A stretch of DNA of 38,710 nt from Ministeria vibrans ATCC 50519 (GCA_943704425.1 CALSCP010000556.1:54675-93384); one strand, 5' to 3'. Shown: positions 1-15,732, counted from the first letter of the stretch. Notes: generated by a model from the letters alone, not told the origin. Numbers and translations: made by a program.

Positions 1-449
1 AGAATGGCGGTACCTGCAGTGGTTCGGACGCGGCAAGTTAATATTAAACAATAGACTTTACACAGTGAAAATAAAATAATCTCACATCTGGAACCAGAGC
101 TTGTATCGGCGGGTTCAACCACCCCGCAACAACCGCATGCTATAGCCAATAATTGCTATTCATTCTTTTGAATCTTTTCCGTTTTTGGAAGTTAATGTCT
201 GTCGTCTGAGGATAATTTCAGTGACTAACGTGATAATTTACATAAACTAAAATATAACCCGCAATTCTTTGTTTGTTTTCACCTGCTTCTGTGTCGCCTG
301 GTTTTTCACCGAAAATGTGTGAGAAAGTCTGAAAGTGTGTGAGAATGTGTGCAAGTGTGTGTGTATGAACATTGTGGTAATCTTAAAGAGTCATGAGCTG
401 TTGTTGAGATGAGAGAAAGGAGAAAGTTTTATACATGAGAGTTTGACTC
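1..449. other. Left flank, no gene recognised
   Basis: AT-rich sequence with a short GT-rich tract near 330-365. It lies 3' of the minus-strand ASPDH gene. The first 60 bases could be the end of a gene entering from the left, but the open frames are under 20 codons, so nothing can be assigned. Confidence 0.4.
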
Positions 450-1559
450 TCAACACATGTGAAGGCCATGGCCCATTGCAGCAACGGCAACGAGAAGGGA
501 GCAGTAGAAGGAGTCGTAGGTCGCGGAGCCGGTCACTTGGCCCGTAACAGCTGGATTGTAGCGTAGAGTGGTCACCTCAAAGCGCTCACTTGTGTTGGTC
601 CGTGGTGGACCCCCCACTTTGATTTCAATCACATGCGCACTCAGACTAAAGAAACAAAGACAGAGGGGGGAGGAGGAGGAGGAGAACACAGTAGAGAGTG
701 TGTGAGAGAGAGTGTAGATGATTAGGATGACAACCTTCGGTCGACGACGAGTCGTGCAGTGACGCCGTTGAAGCCGAGCGAGGTGGATGCAGCAATCGCA
801 GCACAGGCCATAGTATTGACGTTGTTGGGTGCAAGCGGACACAGAGGCCGCACTGGGCCCGAGTAGACGACGTACTCGCCACCGTCGGGAGGTGCCAGGG
901 CACACTTAGCACGCAGTGACTCGGCCACCTTGAGCGAGTCAGGGTGTTTCTTCATGGTGATGGTAAGGTCGTGGAGGGTGCCGAGGTCGGACATCTTCTT
1001 GATATCATTGGCGCCCCAGAGTGCCCCTAAGCAGAGAACGACGCGAAACGTGAGTGCGTCAATAGTGAGTCTCAACAAGTGCGCATATACGACCACCATC
1101 GAATATGTCTCTCTCACCTGACGGAATGTACAGCCCACGACCATCTTCAACGGCCGCCTGCCGCAGCAGGGCCGTCTCGACGCCCTCGTCGGCCAGCGCA
1201 GTGGGCGAGCCCACAATCAGGTTTGCGTGTGTCAGGAAGCGCACCCCGTGCGACGCCACCACGGCCGGATGCGCCACTTCAATGATGTAATCGGCATTCC
1301 TTGACGCAAATTCATCCAGGTCCGCCAAAAGAACGCCCTGTGGAAGGCTCGAATCGGCTGAAACTCGTTCGGGTGTTCTGACAACACACACACACACAAA
1401 AAAAAATCACATTTCGTTCCTTTTTCGCCACATCACTCATTCAATTCACCTGTTCCAAATAAAAGCAATGTCCAGATCTTTGCCAGCAGCTTTGGCAGCG
1501 AGTATTTTCGCAGCCAGAAACTGTCCAAGCGATCCGTAACCAACAATGCCAATTTTCAT
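450..1559 (-). CDS. ASPDH: Aspartate dehydrogenase (ASPDH) family protein
   Basis: NAD(P)-dependent L-aspartate dehydrogenase family, which oxidises aspartate to iminoaspartate and oxaloacetate. In bacteria and archaea this feeds NAD biosynthesis; the animal orthologue is poorly characterised. I derive four exons: 1559-1450, 1377-1118, 1026-735 and 645-450. Phases agree at all three junctions and give 285 residues; from memory human ASPDH is 283. Residues 1-15 carry the Rossmann glycine motif (GIVGYGSLGQ). The second exon carries the EVAHP motif and the third the SGALWG motif, which is formed exactly across an intron. The C-terminal exon has the NPAVTGQVTGSATY segment typical of the family. 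Intron 1 ends in a TG repeat just before its AG. The ATG at 1559 is chosen because the Rossmann strand begins immediately. Confidence 0.93.
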
Positions 1560-1679
1560 CTTATGATTTCGTCTCTTTGTCAAAAAAAAAAAATTGAGGA
1601 CGAAGAAGCTACGAGAGTGGTATTGAAGAGAGTGTGTGGGACTGTGCACCGGCGAACGAGACACAGTAAAATAAAACTA

Positions 1680-1864
1680 TAAGGTATAAAACTATAGTTA
1701 AATAGTTAATTATTATTTATTACTGTTAATAAATTAAGACTTGGACAGAATGAACACCTTAGGAATATCTTTTTTTTAAGAACTTTGTACACTTAACGAT
1801 GTGACGTCGCTGATAATGATGATAGCAAAGAGAAGCCCGATGAGGTGCCTCAAGGTAAACAAGA
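1680..1864. other. Intergenic AT-rich spacer
   Basis: Lies between the 5' end of the ASPDH gene and the stop codon of the GH79 gene. Probably holds the ASPDH promoter and the GH79 3' untranslated region. No further structure seen. Confidence 0.4.
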
Positions 1865-3601
1865 TCATTCCAATTCACACACTTCAATAGTGACTGCCGA
1901 CGCTGGAGCAACTAAAACGGGCGCAAGCGCGACCCGAGCAGAGTCGCGTGTAAGCGACACGGTCTCATTGACACGCGCACCTAAGGGACGACCATCGAGG
2001 GATCCAGTAAAAGTCAGACCGGCGTATGTGAGGTGTTTGGCCGTCAGTGGCTCCTGTGCTTGTGAGGTGGTCCCGTTTAGCCGCACGAGAGTCGCAGTGA
2101 GCGACGAGGACACACGAAAGAGTGATGCGTCTAATGACACCGAGGCATTCATTGGACGGGCACTGTGGTCCTTGGCAATGAGCAACACACGCACACAACA
2201 CGCCGCAGCAGCAGTCTTTGCGCTCACAAGTGCGTGCACTCCCGCACGGTACGACTCCGCTGTGTCAATTTTGCTCGTCACGTTGAGCCAGTGCGCTTCA
2301 GAGCCTCGTGTCAATTCGGTAAACATCCACAGACCGTAGAAAAGCGGACGCACTTGAAGTGTCGACGCGTTAAGGGCCATTGGAGTGTAATAGTCTGTGG
2401 GACCGCCATGAAATGCCACTTGACTCACTCCCACCTGACTCATTTCCGAGAGGTAGTCGAGACTCCACAGGGCGGCACCAAGTGTGTCGCTCACATTGGC
2501 CTGACCACCGCACGAGGCCGAGTTGGCTTCGCCCAGGACAAACGGGACATTGTGGTCGTGTGCGGTGCGAGCAAGAGGCGCGTACAAAAGTGCAGTGCCG
2601 CGCGATGCACGCCACGACAGTAGCGACGACATGGTCACCGTGTGTTTGGCTTTGCGCCACAGCTTGCACGTACTTGTGGGGTAGTTGTGGATGGAGAGAG
2701 AGAAGAGACGCGCCCGGTGCTCCTTGAGGTACGCCGGGAGCATGAGTGTGTACTCGGGACGGTACACATCGGCAAAGGTCGCACCCTGCACGACTGTGCT
2801 GTTCGGCAACCCATAATCGTTGGTGTACGCTGCAAGAAATTTGTCAAAGGCCAAGCGGTAGTCGGACGCAAACGACAAATTTGAGTGGGGATGTGTCGAA
2901 ATGTATGAGTCGCACTCATTCCCGATCTACAAGGAGAATAACAGTGTTGACATTCTTCTGTGTCGAAGCGCTCGTCGGCCTACCTCGACAGCAGAAACAA
3001 CGCCGCTTGAAAAGAGCCCCATAGACACGGCCGTTTGAATCTCGCGACCGCCAAGCGCAGCGTGCTGGCTGGCGAGGTTGGTGTCGAGAATGAACGAGAC
3101 GTTCAGCTGGTGATTCGCAAGCGCTGCCGCAGCAAAATCACGATATGCCGTCAGATCTGCTCGTGTAAGGTTCACTGTGCAGCCCATGGCAGCCTCACTC
3201 GGCGCATAGTCAAAGCAGGAGTTGTCCGCTGAGTTGCCACCGACGCGAATCAACAGCGGCTGCTTAAGACGCGTCCCAGGCGGCTGCGACGCCCGCAACA
3301 CACCCAATGCGTTCAGATAGGACAAACGGGGTTGCGACGATGGCTTCCCAAGCGTTCCCTGCTCGGTGAGCAGCACGCGCGCTTTGTTTGTCTCCATTGA
3401 AAGTCCCACCACATTCGGAGGAATCGTCGTCGGTTGCGCAGACAAGGAAGAGGACACGTGGATCGAAAAGGACACCGGTAGATCACTCTTGATCTCCGGA
3501 GTGGGTGGGGTTGGTTCGCCCCAACATGCAAAATGCGTTAGCGCGACAAGTGCGAAAAATATCCGAATCATTAGAAAAACAATAACAATAATTTTTAACA
3601 A
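1865..3601 (-). CDS. Secreted glycoside hydrolase family 79 (heparanase / beta-glucuronidase-like)
   Basis: Two exons, 3601-2984 and 2926-1865, joined in phase 0, giving 559 residues against about 543 for human heparanase from memory. The first about 28 residues are hydrophobic (IVIVFLMIRIFFALVALTHF) and look like a signal peptide, so secretion or lysosomal delivery is likely. The general acid/base glutamate lies in EIGNECD, formed exactly at the exon junction. The nucleophile glutamate lies in LGEANSASCGG, matching the LGE...GGG motif of heparanases. Upstream, LLIRVGGNSADN matches the family's RIGGxxxD region. Several N-glycosylation sequons fit a secreted protein. The C-terminal part resembles the small beta domain of the family. 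The expected activity is hydrolysis of glucuronide links in acidic polysaccharides. Substrate cannot be told from the sequence. The acid/base motif has Cys where many clan members have Pro. Confidence 0.88.
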
Positions 3602-3806
3602 TTTTTCATGTTTTAATAGTGATTGTGAGTATGTGACTCAAACGAATAAAAATCCTTCGCACGGGGACAAACTGTTCACAAAATAATGACATATAAATTG
3701 ATTCAAAGTCATTACATTGGAAATGTGATCTACAAGTTCTCTCGAGCGCTACAGAAACTGAACATAATAATGTATCTCTTCATATTAAAACAATATCTCT
3801 TACGGT
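3602..3806. other. AT-rich spacer between GH79 and the universal stress gene
   Basis: About 200 bases between the GH79 start codon and the stop of the next minus-strand gene. Likely contains the GH79 promoter. No motif I can name. Confidence 0.35.
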
Positions 3807-4520
3807 TCACTTGTAAAACTGACGGACAATGACAACGGGACAGGGAGCATGGTGCGAGCAGTAGTCGCTGGTGTTGCCCAAGAGAAGTCGTTGCAAGCCA
3901 GTGCGTCCTTTGCTTCCGACGACAAGTGCGGTTGCTTGAAGTTCCGACGCGCGCTCGACGATCACTTTGCCGCGCGTCTCGTCCTCTTTGATCACATGGC
4001 AATCAAAGGTCAGCTTGGAAATAAAAGACGGAACAACAAAACAAAACAAAACAAAAAAAAACAAAAACAAAAAACGAAATTGGTGAGTGAAAATGAGTCA
4101 AAGTTGAGGCGATGTTGACAAACCTTGCGATCTTTTGCTTCTTTCACGTACGGCCCGACATCAAAGCGCGCCCAGTACGCCTCCTACGCAGCACGCATGA
4201 GGCAACGACCACCGGCCTACACCCAATGCTTACCCGGTCGTGCACTTTCTGGTCTGTGGGTGTGCCTGTGTGAGGAGAAGGAGACGGAATCAGCGAAGGA
4301 GTGCGCGAAGTGCGAGGTTTTCGTCTCTCTGACTGATATGTTGCGACAGAGCATCGTCGCCGCTCACATGAAGCAGGTGGAATACAGTGGAGTCTCTGGG
4401 AAAGTGTGAGACGGCCCAGTCGAAGGCAGAGCGACTGGGTTCGCCACGGCAGACGGCAATAACGACAATCTGCGAGTTCACACACAAGACGGTTAAAATA
4501 TTCATGGAATATGCAGTCAT
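3807..4520 (-). CDS. Universal stress protein (UspA) family, single domain
   Basis: Small soluble Rossmann-like nucleotide-binding protein of the UspA superfamily. These proteins respond to stress and many bind ATP. The simplest model has three exons, 4520-4368, 4183-4124 and 4013-3807, all junctions phase 0, giving 139 residues (family norm 140-160). The C-terminal exon shows the ATP-binding signature of ATP-binding members: VVGSKG followed nine residues on by GNTSDY, then HHAPCPVVIVR. The first exon holds the start of the fold with SRSAFDWAVSHF and FHLLH. An alternative model keeps a 15-base extra exon at 4248-4234, and sequence alone cannot exclude it. The start could also be the Met five codons in (MNILTV). 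Confidence 0.85.
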
Positions 4521-4987
4521 GGTGGCACCGCGGTACTCATAAGGCAGTATTGTAGTAGTGCAGTACCTCAGACATTATAAAATATTACGAAAATCAAAAA
4601 AATCAAAAAAAAAAGTTTGATTGAATAATTTTTTTATTATTTTGACTGTTGTTATATTTTTTTGTATCTGCGTGATTTTATTGTAAACGAGTAAGAAGTT
4701 AACTGTAATGACTAATGAGTGTTACCAGAGTGTGATCAGCAATGTGTGGTGCTTAAAGCGAGCGGAAGATTTGTCAAAAAGACAATTTGCTCTTATGCAA
4801 TTGCGACATCATAATCATACGGACACTTCCGTGCACACAGAGCGATTGCTGACCCCTGGAATGTTTAAACGTGAACCTTTGCTGACCATGAGACATGCGC
4901 ATGTGTCGTCTGACCCTCTTGTTTTCCTACAGACGGCGGGTTGAGCAAATTTGAGTGAACTTGCGAACTGCCACCAAAAATAACCAA
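4521..4987. promoter_or_regulatory. Divergent intergenic region
   Basis: About 470 bases between the start codons of the minus-strand stress protein and the plus-strand ankyrin/CUE gene, so it probably drives both. Strongly AT-rich from 4560 to 4690 with A and T runs. A short open frame at 4708-4944 on the plus strand has no recognisable protein features and is more likely 5' untranslated sequence. Confidence 0.4.
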
Positions 4988-6134
4988 ATGGAAAATGTAC
5001 GTCAGGAAGTCTTCGACGCGGCCCGCCGCAACGATGTCGGCGCACTGTATAGAATCATCACCAAAAACCCAGAGGCGTTTGCCGAAAGGTATGGTCTCTT
5101 TGTGGGTTTTTGGAGTGTTGATGCAATAACGGCTTCTTCCTTTTGTGTGTGTGTGTGTGTGTTGTGTGTGTGTGTAGAGACGGCATGGGCTTTTCGCCTC
5201 TGCTGACTGCCTTCCGCCACGGCTCCTACAAGGCCGTTGAGTTTATCCTGTACATTAATGGGCTTCTCCAACACCATGGCGCACTTCCCAAACGTGCGGT
5301 TGTGCGCCAATTCTTTCGCGAGCGCTCTCAGTCTCGCAGCACTGCACCGCAGCCGACGGTCACGGCGGCGCGCCTTCCTCAAGTTCATGAGACGACCATT
5401 GACAAGTCGATGGGGGTGTCGGGCTTTGCCATGCTCGAGGAGCTTGAGCCTCAGTCGAACGACGACATTGAGGGTGGAGAAGGTGCGCGCAGTGAGTGGC
5501 TCCAGCTCAACACTGGCTACCATCACGAGTTCTCCGACGATCTCGTGGCCATGTTCCCGCAGTGCGAGCGTGTTGTCATCGACATGATGCTAGAGGCGTC
5601 TAATGGCGATCCATCATGCGCGGCCGAGAGCCTCCTCGAGATGATGGGTACACCGGCGCAGCCAGACAAGGACGCTGAGCGTGAGGCCATTGTAAGTGAT
5701 TCGCCTGAGGAGTGGCCATCGTTGGCCAAGGCGCAAACTCGCGCACCGGGTGCTTGCGGTGAAGATCGTCTTGCGGAGTGGAGCATGATTGTGCCATGCG
5801 AAGAGCTCCCAAAGAGCGAAACGACAAAGGAGTCACTGCAAGAAGAAGAAACAGAGGAGGAGGAGGAGGAGGAGGAGGAGGAGGATTGGGATCTGGTTGA
5901 AGACGACGACACCAACAACGTCATGGCAATGGACGAAGCGGAGTTTTTCAGTGGCAGCGAGACAGACGAGGAAGAAGCGCAAGGAGAAGAAGCGGATGAT
6001 GAGAAGGTCGGGTTTGGACTCGAGTGGTCGTTCTTCGGAGACGCATCAGTGCCCAACGCACACACTCCCGCTGCACCCCAAGAACTCTCTTCCTACGCAT
6101 CCATTGCTGCATCTGTCGCACAACAGGCCGCTCC

Positions 6135-6165
<31 letters not shown>

Positions 6166-6333
6166 GAGAAACAGTCGAAGCGACCGAGGAAAGCAAAGGA
6201 GCAAGCACTCCACAATGAGACGACTGCAACTGCACCTGCTGAATGGGAGCGTAGTGAGTTTGGCTATGACACGTCTAAGCTAAGGACTCGTGCTCAAATT
6301 ATTCCGCGACGCAGAGATCAAAAGAGACGTTGA
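4988..6333 (+). CDS. Ankyrin-repeat and CUE-domain protein with acidic tail
   Basis: Two exons, 4988-5088 and 5178-6333 (phase 2 junction), 418 residues. Residues about 1-65 form one to two ankyrin-like repeats (NDVGALYRIITKNPEAF, then the DGMGFSPLLTAFRHGS turn and helices), interrupted by the intron. Residues about 153-191 match a CUE domain: LVAMFP at the front and a C-terminal di-leucine helix AAESLLEMM. CUE domains bind ubiquitin, so the protein is probably a ubiquitin adaptor. The C-terminal half is low complexity: a glutamate run, a threonine run and a basic end. The intron's 3' end is a GT repeat running into the AG. The ATG at 4988 begins the ankyrin helix; earlier in-frame starts would be non-ATG. 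I know of no well-characterised orthologue with this exact layout. Confidence 0.82.
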
Positions 6334-6340
6334 AAGTATG

Positions 6341-6346
6341 AATAAA
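6341..6346 (+). promoter_or_regulatory. Polyadenylation signal AATAAA
   Basis: Canonical hexamer starting eight bases after the stop codon of the ankyrin/CUE gene, in a short (131-base) convergent gap. A 3' untranslated region this short fits the compact spacing seen elsewhere in the window. Confidence 0.6.
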
Positions 6347-6361
6347 GTTCAATTTTATTTA

Positions 6362-6464
6362 TTTGGAAATGTATTCTTCTTCATTTATTTAGAACATGGT
6401 TCTGAGCTGTTTGCGTTGTCGCTTTTCGTTTGTGATTAAAAATAAATTGGAAATGTCTTCTTCT

Positions 6465-6475
<11 letters not shown>
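6362..6475 (+). repeat. Pair of about 28-base direct repeats at the end of the ABCF gene
   Basis: The segment beginning TTGGAAATGT and ending CATTTATTT occurs at about 6362-6390 and again at about 6447-6475, with one mismatch. The second copy overlaps the stop codon of the minus-strand ABCF gene and supplies the AATAAA-like sequence just after it. This looks like a local duplication of the gene's 3' end. Confidence 0.7.
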
Positions 6476-10899
<4,424 letters not shown>

Positions 10900-10916
10900 T
10901 GTACAACGTCTCTTAG

Positions 10917-11399
10917 TAGCGAGAGAAAGTCAATAAGTAGTTAATAGACTGATCGCACCAAATTCTTATCCAATTCAATTTGTCAGATTGGTTGAGCAAT
11001 CGATCGAAAGTTACGTAACTCAACCCATTGAGTCTCATAAAACGGGATGGAAAGGACGCCTACGCACAAATCACCAGATCGACATGCACATCAACACATA
11101 TAGCATTCAGCAAGCCTATGGCAGCTCTGCGGGCCTGCAAGAGTGTGTGGAAACGACCAAAGTTTTCGTTTGTGTGGTTTGAATTTGGTTTTTTTTATAT
11201 ATAAAAAGGAAAATTACTCGTGAACGCACAGACAGCGTGCGCAACGTTCTAGACTTCTAGTGAAAGCAGTGTACGACTGTACGTCGTTGATCGTACGACT
11301 GTACGCTTGCACAGTTACACTGAGACTCCACCAAAGTATTTGGAAATCAATCAGTTTGATCATTGATCATTCACTTTCATTGAGTGACTTGCACTTGGG
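10917..11399. promoter_or_regulatory. Bidirectional promoter region between ABCF and BBS9
   Basis: About 480 bases between two divergent start codons (10899 and 11400). Two exact copies of GTACGACTGTACG start at 11271 and 11293, 22 bases apart, which is about two helical turns. A perfect palindrome, GTTACGTAAC, lies at 11010-11019. TTGATCATTGATCATT repeats lie near 11357. These are candidate transcription factor sites. The palindrome loosely resembles an RFX X-box without spacer, which would suit a ciliary gene, but the match is weak. Confidence 0.4.
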
Positions 11400-14300
11400 A
11401 TGAGTCTGTTTAAGACTCGCACATACTGGGCTCAAACGGCTGGCGCTAATGAGGCATGATCATGAGCTGCATATTGTCTTCTTCTTTTTCCTATTCTTCT
11501 TTTTTTCGCTCTGTGTCACTCAAACTCAAAAAAAAAAACAATATCCGTCGTCTCTTTCATTAGGAATTTGACACTGGTTGCATGTGCGTGGGGCGCGTAG
11601 ACGGCAGCGACGACAATGTTATTGTGGTGGGCAGCTTCACCGGGCACTTGCGGGTGTACGAGCCACGCAGGGCGCCCTTGGACGCCAGCAACGGCATTCA
11701 CGACGCGAGCGACAACGACAGTGGCGACAACGGATCATCTGAAATAGTCGCTCCCTCCTCCATTGAGGTGCTTCCGGAACACCTGCTGCTTGAAGTGCAG
11801 CTGGAGCAGCCCGTGCTGCAGGTGGACTTTGGCCGGTTCGTCTCGCAACGGCCCGAAGTGGCCGCTCTGGCGGTGCTCCATCCGCACAAGCTTGTCGTGT
11901 ACACTGTCGACCTTGTTCTTCCGTCGCGACCCGGCAAGAAGCGCTCCGAGCCCATGTGGCGCAACGAAGTCGCCAATGCCCAGCCCTTCAGCATGCCAGG
12001 CGCGCCCTCCTACCACACTCTCTCGCGTGCCTACGAACATTCCTTTGACCCTCACACCTCAGCCTGTTCCCTCACCATCGGTCCGTTTGGTCGTGTTCAG
12101 GTGACCGCGAAAACAAAAACATCAAAAGAGATCAATAGTACATGCATGTACATGCATCATGCATGACACGACAAAAGTGATCTATGTCGACATTATCGAC
12201 TCTAATATTAATACGACTACAGACCACAGCAAGAAGCCTCGTGTTTGACATACGTCGCAAACAACAACGCATAATTACTAATTATTTTCTATTATTTTAT
12301 TTTCTCAATTTTATTATTATTATTATTATTAGCTCTTGATTCTCTATTAACTTTTATTTTCTTATTATTATTATTATCATTTCACTATCCGAAGGGAAAT
12401 GTCATTTTGTTTGTATTATTAGAAGAGAAAAATGTTAAATGTACAAAATAAAACCCTTATTTCTTTTTAGGGTCGCGATTTCATAGCAGTGCAACTATTG
12501 GACGGTTCGGTGCGCGTGTACGAGCAAGACTTGTTTGCCTTTGAACGGGTGCTCGTTGCCGAGACTGTTGTGCCCGGTACGCTCACATACTGTGGTGATC
12601 TTGACTCGTTTGTGGTGGGAGAAACGGATGGGCGCGTTATGGCGTTGCCGTACGGAACAGTGCGAGGTTCAACAGGTGACGGCACACTTGCTGGCACAGC
12701 AAACGCAGTGGCACAGACGTGTGTGCCAGAGTGGACAGTAGACGTGGGTGAGAGTGTGCGTTCTGTGATGTACGCCCGAAACGTCGCACGGCACAGCCCC
12801 GATCCCTCGCAATCACAACAACAACTCACTCGCGACGCACTCATCGTGTTGGGCTCTCGCTCAGTATTCTTTATCAAACCCACCACGGGGCACATAAGCG
12901 CAAGCAAAGCCTTTGAACATGCTCCCATTTGCTGCTGTGTGTATCCTCAACAACGCCAAAAGGGCGCAAGCATCGACAGCAAACCTTCATTCACAAGTGG
13001 TCTCCTTGTTCTCACCGCAAACAATGTTCTTTCCGTCCTGCGCAACGACCAACAGCTTCTGTGGGCCGCACACGTCGACCAACCTCACGCTCAACACGCT
13101 CTCACTGTCCAACTTGCAGTCCACTCCTTTGCCTTCGTACCCGCCCTTATTGTCACCCTCTCTGACCAGGGCCATCTAACGCTTAGCTACCTCGGCACAC
13201 GTACACACAACAACAACAAACCAATTAACGCACTCTCGGATCTCCCACAACAACAAAAACAACAACAACAACAACAACAAGATTTCTCGCGCGTCGCCTC
13301 CGAAATGACTCTCCTCCAGCGCCAAATATCCCAACAACACCAAGCGCTTACTCGCTCCCTCTCTCAGCTCTCCAATCACTCTCAATTACGACCGTACTGC
13401 AATAACCCATGAGTGCACATTGGCAAGTTTAACATGTTTTCTTTTTTGTAGAGACGAACCTCGATTGGAGATTAACAGTGTTGTGCCCTCACAACCCGAC
13501 CAAATCGCTCATAGTAGTAACGCCGACGTCAAGGATAATGATGTGACAGCACAGCTTATGGCCGAACCCACTCTAACAGTCCAAGTGCAGCTCACGCTCA
13601 ACTCACCCACCGGCACAGCACTCACTGACCTCCGGATGTATCTCTCTCCACCCGCTCACATCGAAGTGCGCTCACTCACTCACCAACAACAGCAACACGA
13701 TGATGATCATTCCCAACAGTATTGTGTACATCTGAATCGCATCTCACCCGCAAAAGCACTCAATGTTCCTCTGCGCATTCAACTCTCGGCCGATCTGCTG
13801 CCGTCCTCCCCCGTTCTCCCCATCACCATCACATACCCTATCCCGTCCTCGGGTGGTGCCTTTGCCACTGCCCGCCACAACCTCCCTCTGCCTCTCTCCC
13901 TCATCGCCCATCGTGTTTCCCCTCATAAGGACGCCCGCTTTCGTCTCACTCTCGACACATCACAATCTCATCCCATCGCACTCACCACCCTCTTCTCCGA
14001 CCTCGTCAACCACCACACAACAACCGCAATCACAGAGCACGCTGCAGACACCACCACAAACGCACTCGGAATTGCTCTCTACTGCGGCCCTATCATCACT
14101 CTCATCCCTTCAAAGCATTCTGGTCGCATCCGCATCCAATCCAATCACTTTGAGGCGCTCTGGTCTCCGCTCGAGTCCCTTGTCAATCGTCTTTCCTCTC
14201 AAAACGTCTCCCTTTCATTCCACTCGGAGCTTCCTCTCGAGCAGTACTTTTTCTTTCTCGACCGTCATTTTGAAGTAATTTAGCGAGAGAGAGAGAGAGA

Positions 14301-15194
14301 GTATGTGTGTGTGTTTTGTTTTTTACAAAAGTGCTTCACTCAGCCCTCTTCTGATCATTTAGGTTCGGTTAAAATTGCAATCGGTTCAGCGCGAAATTCA
14401 TCGCAAAACGCGACTTTTTCGCGCTCTTGAAAAGCGCTTTCTCGCCACACTCAGCGAAAAGAGATCACAGAGTGAGATGAAGGACAAACACGAGAAGAAC
14501 GATTCACTCTCTGGTTTGGAGTTACTTCTCGAAGAATGTTTCCAAAAGGTAACAAAACAAAACACAAAAAGGAAACAGAAAGCTTAGAGTGAAATGGTTT
14601 TGCAAAGGTGATGGAGCTGAGTGAAAGCGCGGTTCAAATGCGAATTGAGCTTGACGATGCCGCAAATTCTCTCGCGTGTGCAAATCGAGTGATTGCGCAA
14701 CTCATTAGGTCCGCAAAACTAAAAACAAAAAAGAAGTAGAAGAAAGAGGATGACTGTTATCTTTTGTTTGTTTTTTTTTAGATTGACCAATAGTGACAGT
14801 GAAATAGACAGTGCCATTGCAAATGTGTTTTTGTCGGACGTCTCATCGCTCAGTGTCAGTTCCGCTGACAATGAGTGTTCTCTCGATCAATTGAGGTGAC
14901 ACATTGAATGTTTTATTGTAGATTGTAGTAAGACTTTCTTGTGTGTAGGTTTGTTGGGTGGGAAGAAAGTGCTGATTTGGCACTGGTTTCCTTGCTGAGA
15001 GGTCCATTGGCCAAGTCTAAGAAAGAAAAAGAAGGTTTGTTTTTGGTGTCTTATTGAAGATTTGAATTGAAATTGTTTTGATAGGAACCAATTCGAGTGC
15101 GATTGAGATGAGTGAAGATACGGTGCGACTCAAGAGACACATTGTAATGGTTTGTGAGCGCATTCAAAAGTACTCAAAAGAGTCGATTGAATGA
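11400..15194 (+). CDS. BBS9: Bardet-Biedl syndrome 9 protein (PTHB1), BBSome subunit
   Basis: Subunit of the BBSome, the coat complex that moves membrane proteins in and out of cilia. Nine exons: 11400-11453, 11564-12100, 12471-13393, 13452-14274, 14363-14548, 14608-14708, 14782-14895, 14949-15034 and 15085-15194. All phases agree and give 977 residues (human 887). The start MSLFKTR matches the conserved N-terminus. Then come the N-terminal beta-propeller (GCMCVGRVDGS, RVQGRDFIAVQLLDGSVRVYEQ, LTLSYLGT), the ear-like domain (VQVQLTLNS), a platform region (RIRIQSNHFEALW, FFFLDRHFE) and a helical C-terminus (GWEESADLA). Glutamine-rich inserts explain the extra length. Intron 1 must use a GC donor (GAG|GCATGA) to keep the conserved frame. 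The C-terminal half is cut into short exons separated by 50-100 base introns. Confidence 0.95.
12300..12390 (+). repeat. ATT-rich tract in BBS9 intron 2
   Basis: Runs of TTATTA within the 370-base intron 12101-12470. Simple-sequence DNA only. Confidence 0.7.
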
Positions 15195-15474
15195 AGTATA
15201 TAAATTCTTGACACACACCGAACCGGAACAGTTGTTGACATTCACGTTTTCAAAGTATTCCCGGATTCGTATGAACCATGCTTCAACCTTACTTAATAGA
15301 CCAGTACGTCGTATTTTAATGACTATTAATTAATTGTGGCTGCAGTGTCTTTCTTGTTGGTACCAAGCAAGCTCCACGCTCGCTGCGACTTTGCGTCCTT
15401 TCCAAACCCGATTTATAGATCAAGGGGAAAACAAACAATTATTTATTTATTTATTTACTGTCATATAAATAAAG
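15195..15474. other. Convergent spacer between BBS9 and the lipase gene
   Basis: About 280 bases separating two stop codons on opposite strands. Holds both 3' untranslated regions. An ATTT repeat and an ATAAATAAAG stretch sit near 15440-15475. No gene seen. Confidence 0.5.
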
Positions 15475-15732
15475 TTATTCGAGAGACTGAATGTCAGCGT
15501 GAGGAGATTTCGATTCGAATGAGGAGACAACGGTCGAGACAATTTGCGGGAAAATTGTGCGAGGGGCTTTTTCGCCCCAAATCATTTCGACGTGTTGATA
15601 ATCGGGATCGCAATGGACTGTGGTGGTTTCGGAGGGAAGTGTGTTGAGGAGCCAGGGGATGTCGGTGAGGCCGTCACGGGCACCTGGAGAGCAGAAGAGT
15701 TGTCATCATTAATATAATAATAATTATTATTA

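Noticed and set aside
1845-2339. Plus-strand open frame of 164 codons
   Set aside because: Antisense of the GH79 gene, which has catalytic motifs and a phase-consistent intron.
4708-4944. Plus-strand open frame of 78 codons before the ankyrin/CUE gene
   Set aside because: No domain, no homology I recognise, and it sits in a likely promoter or 5' untranslated region.
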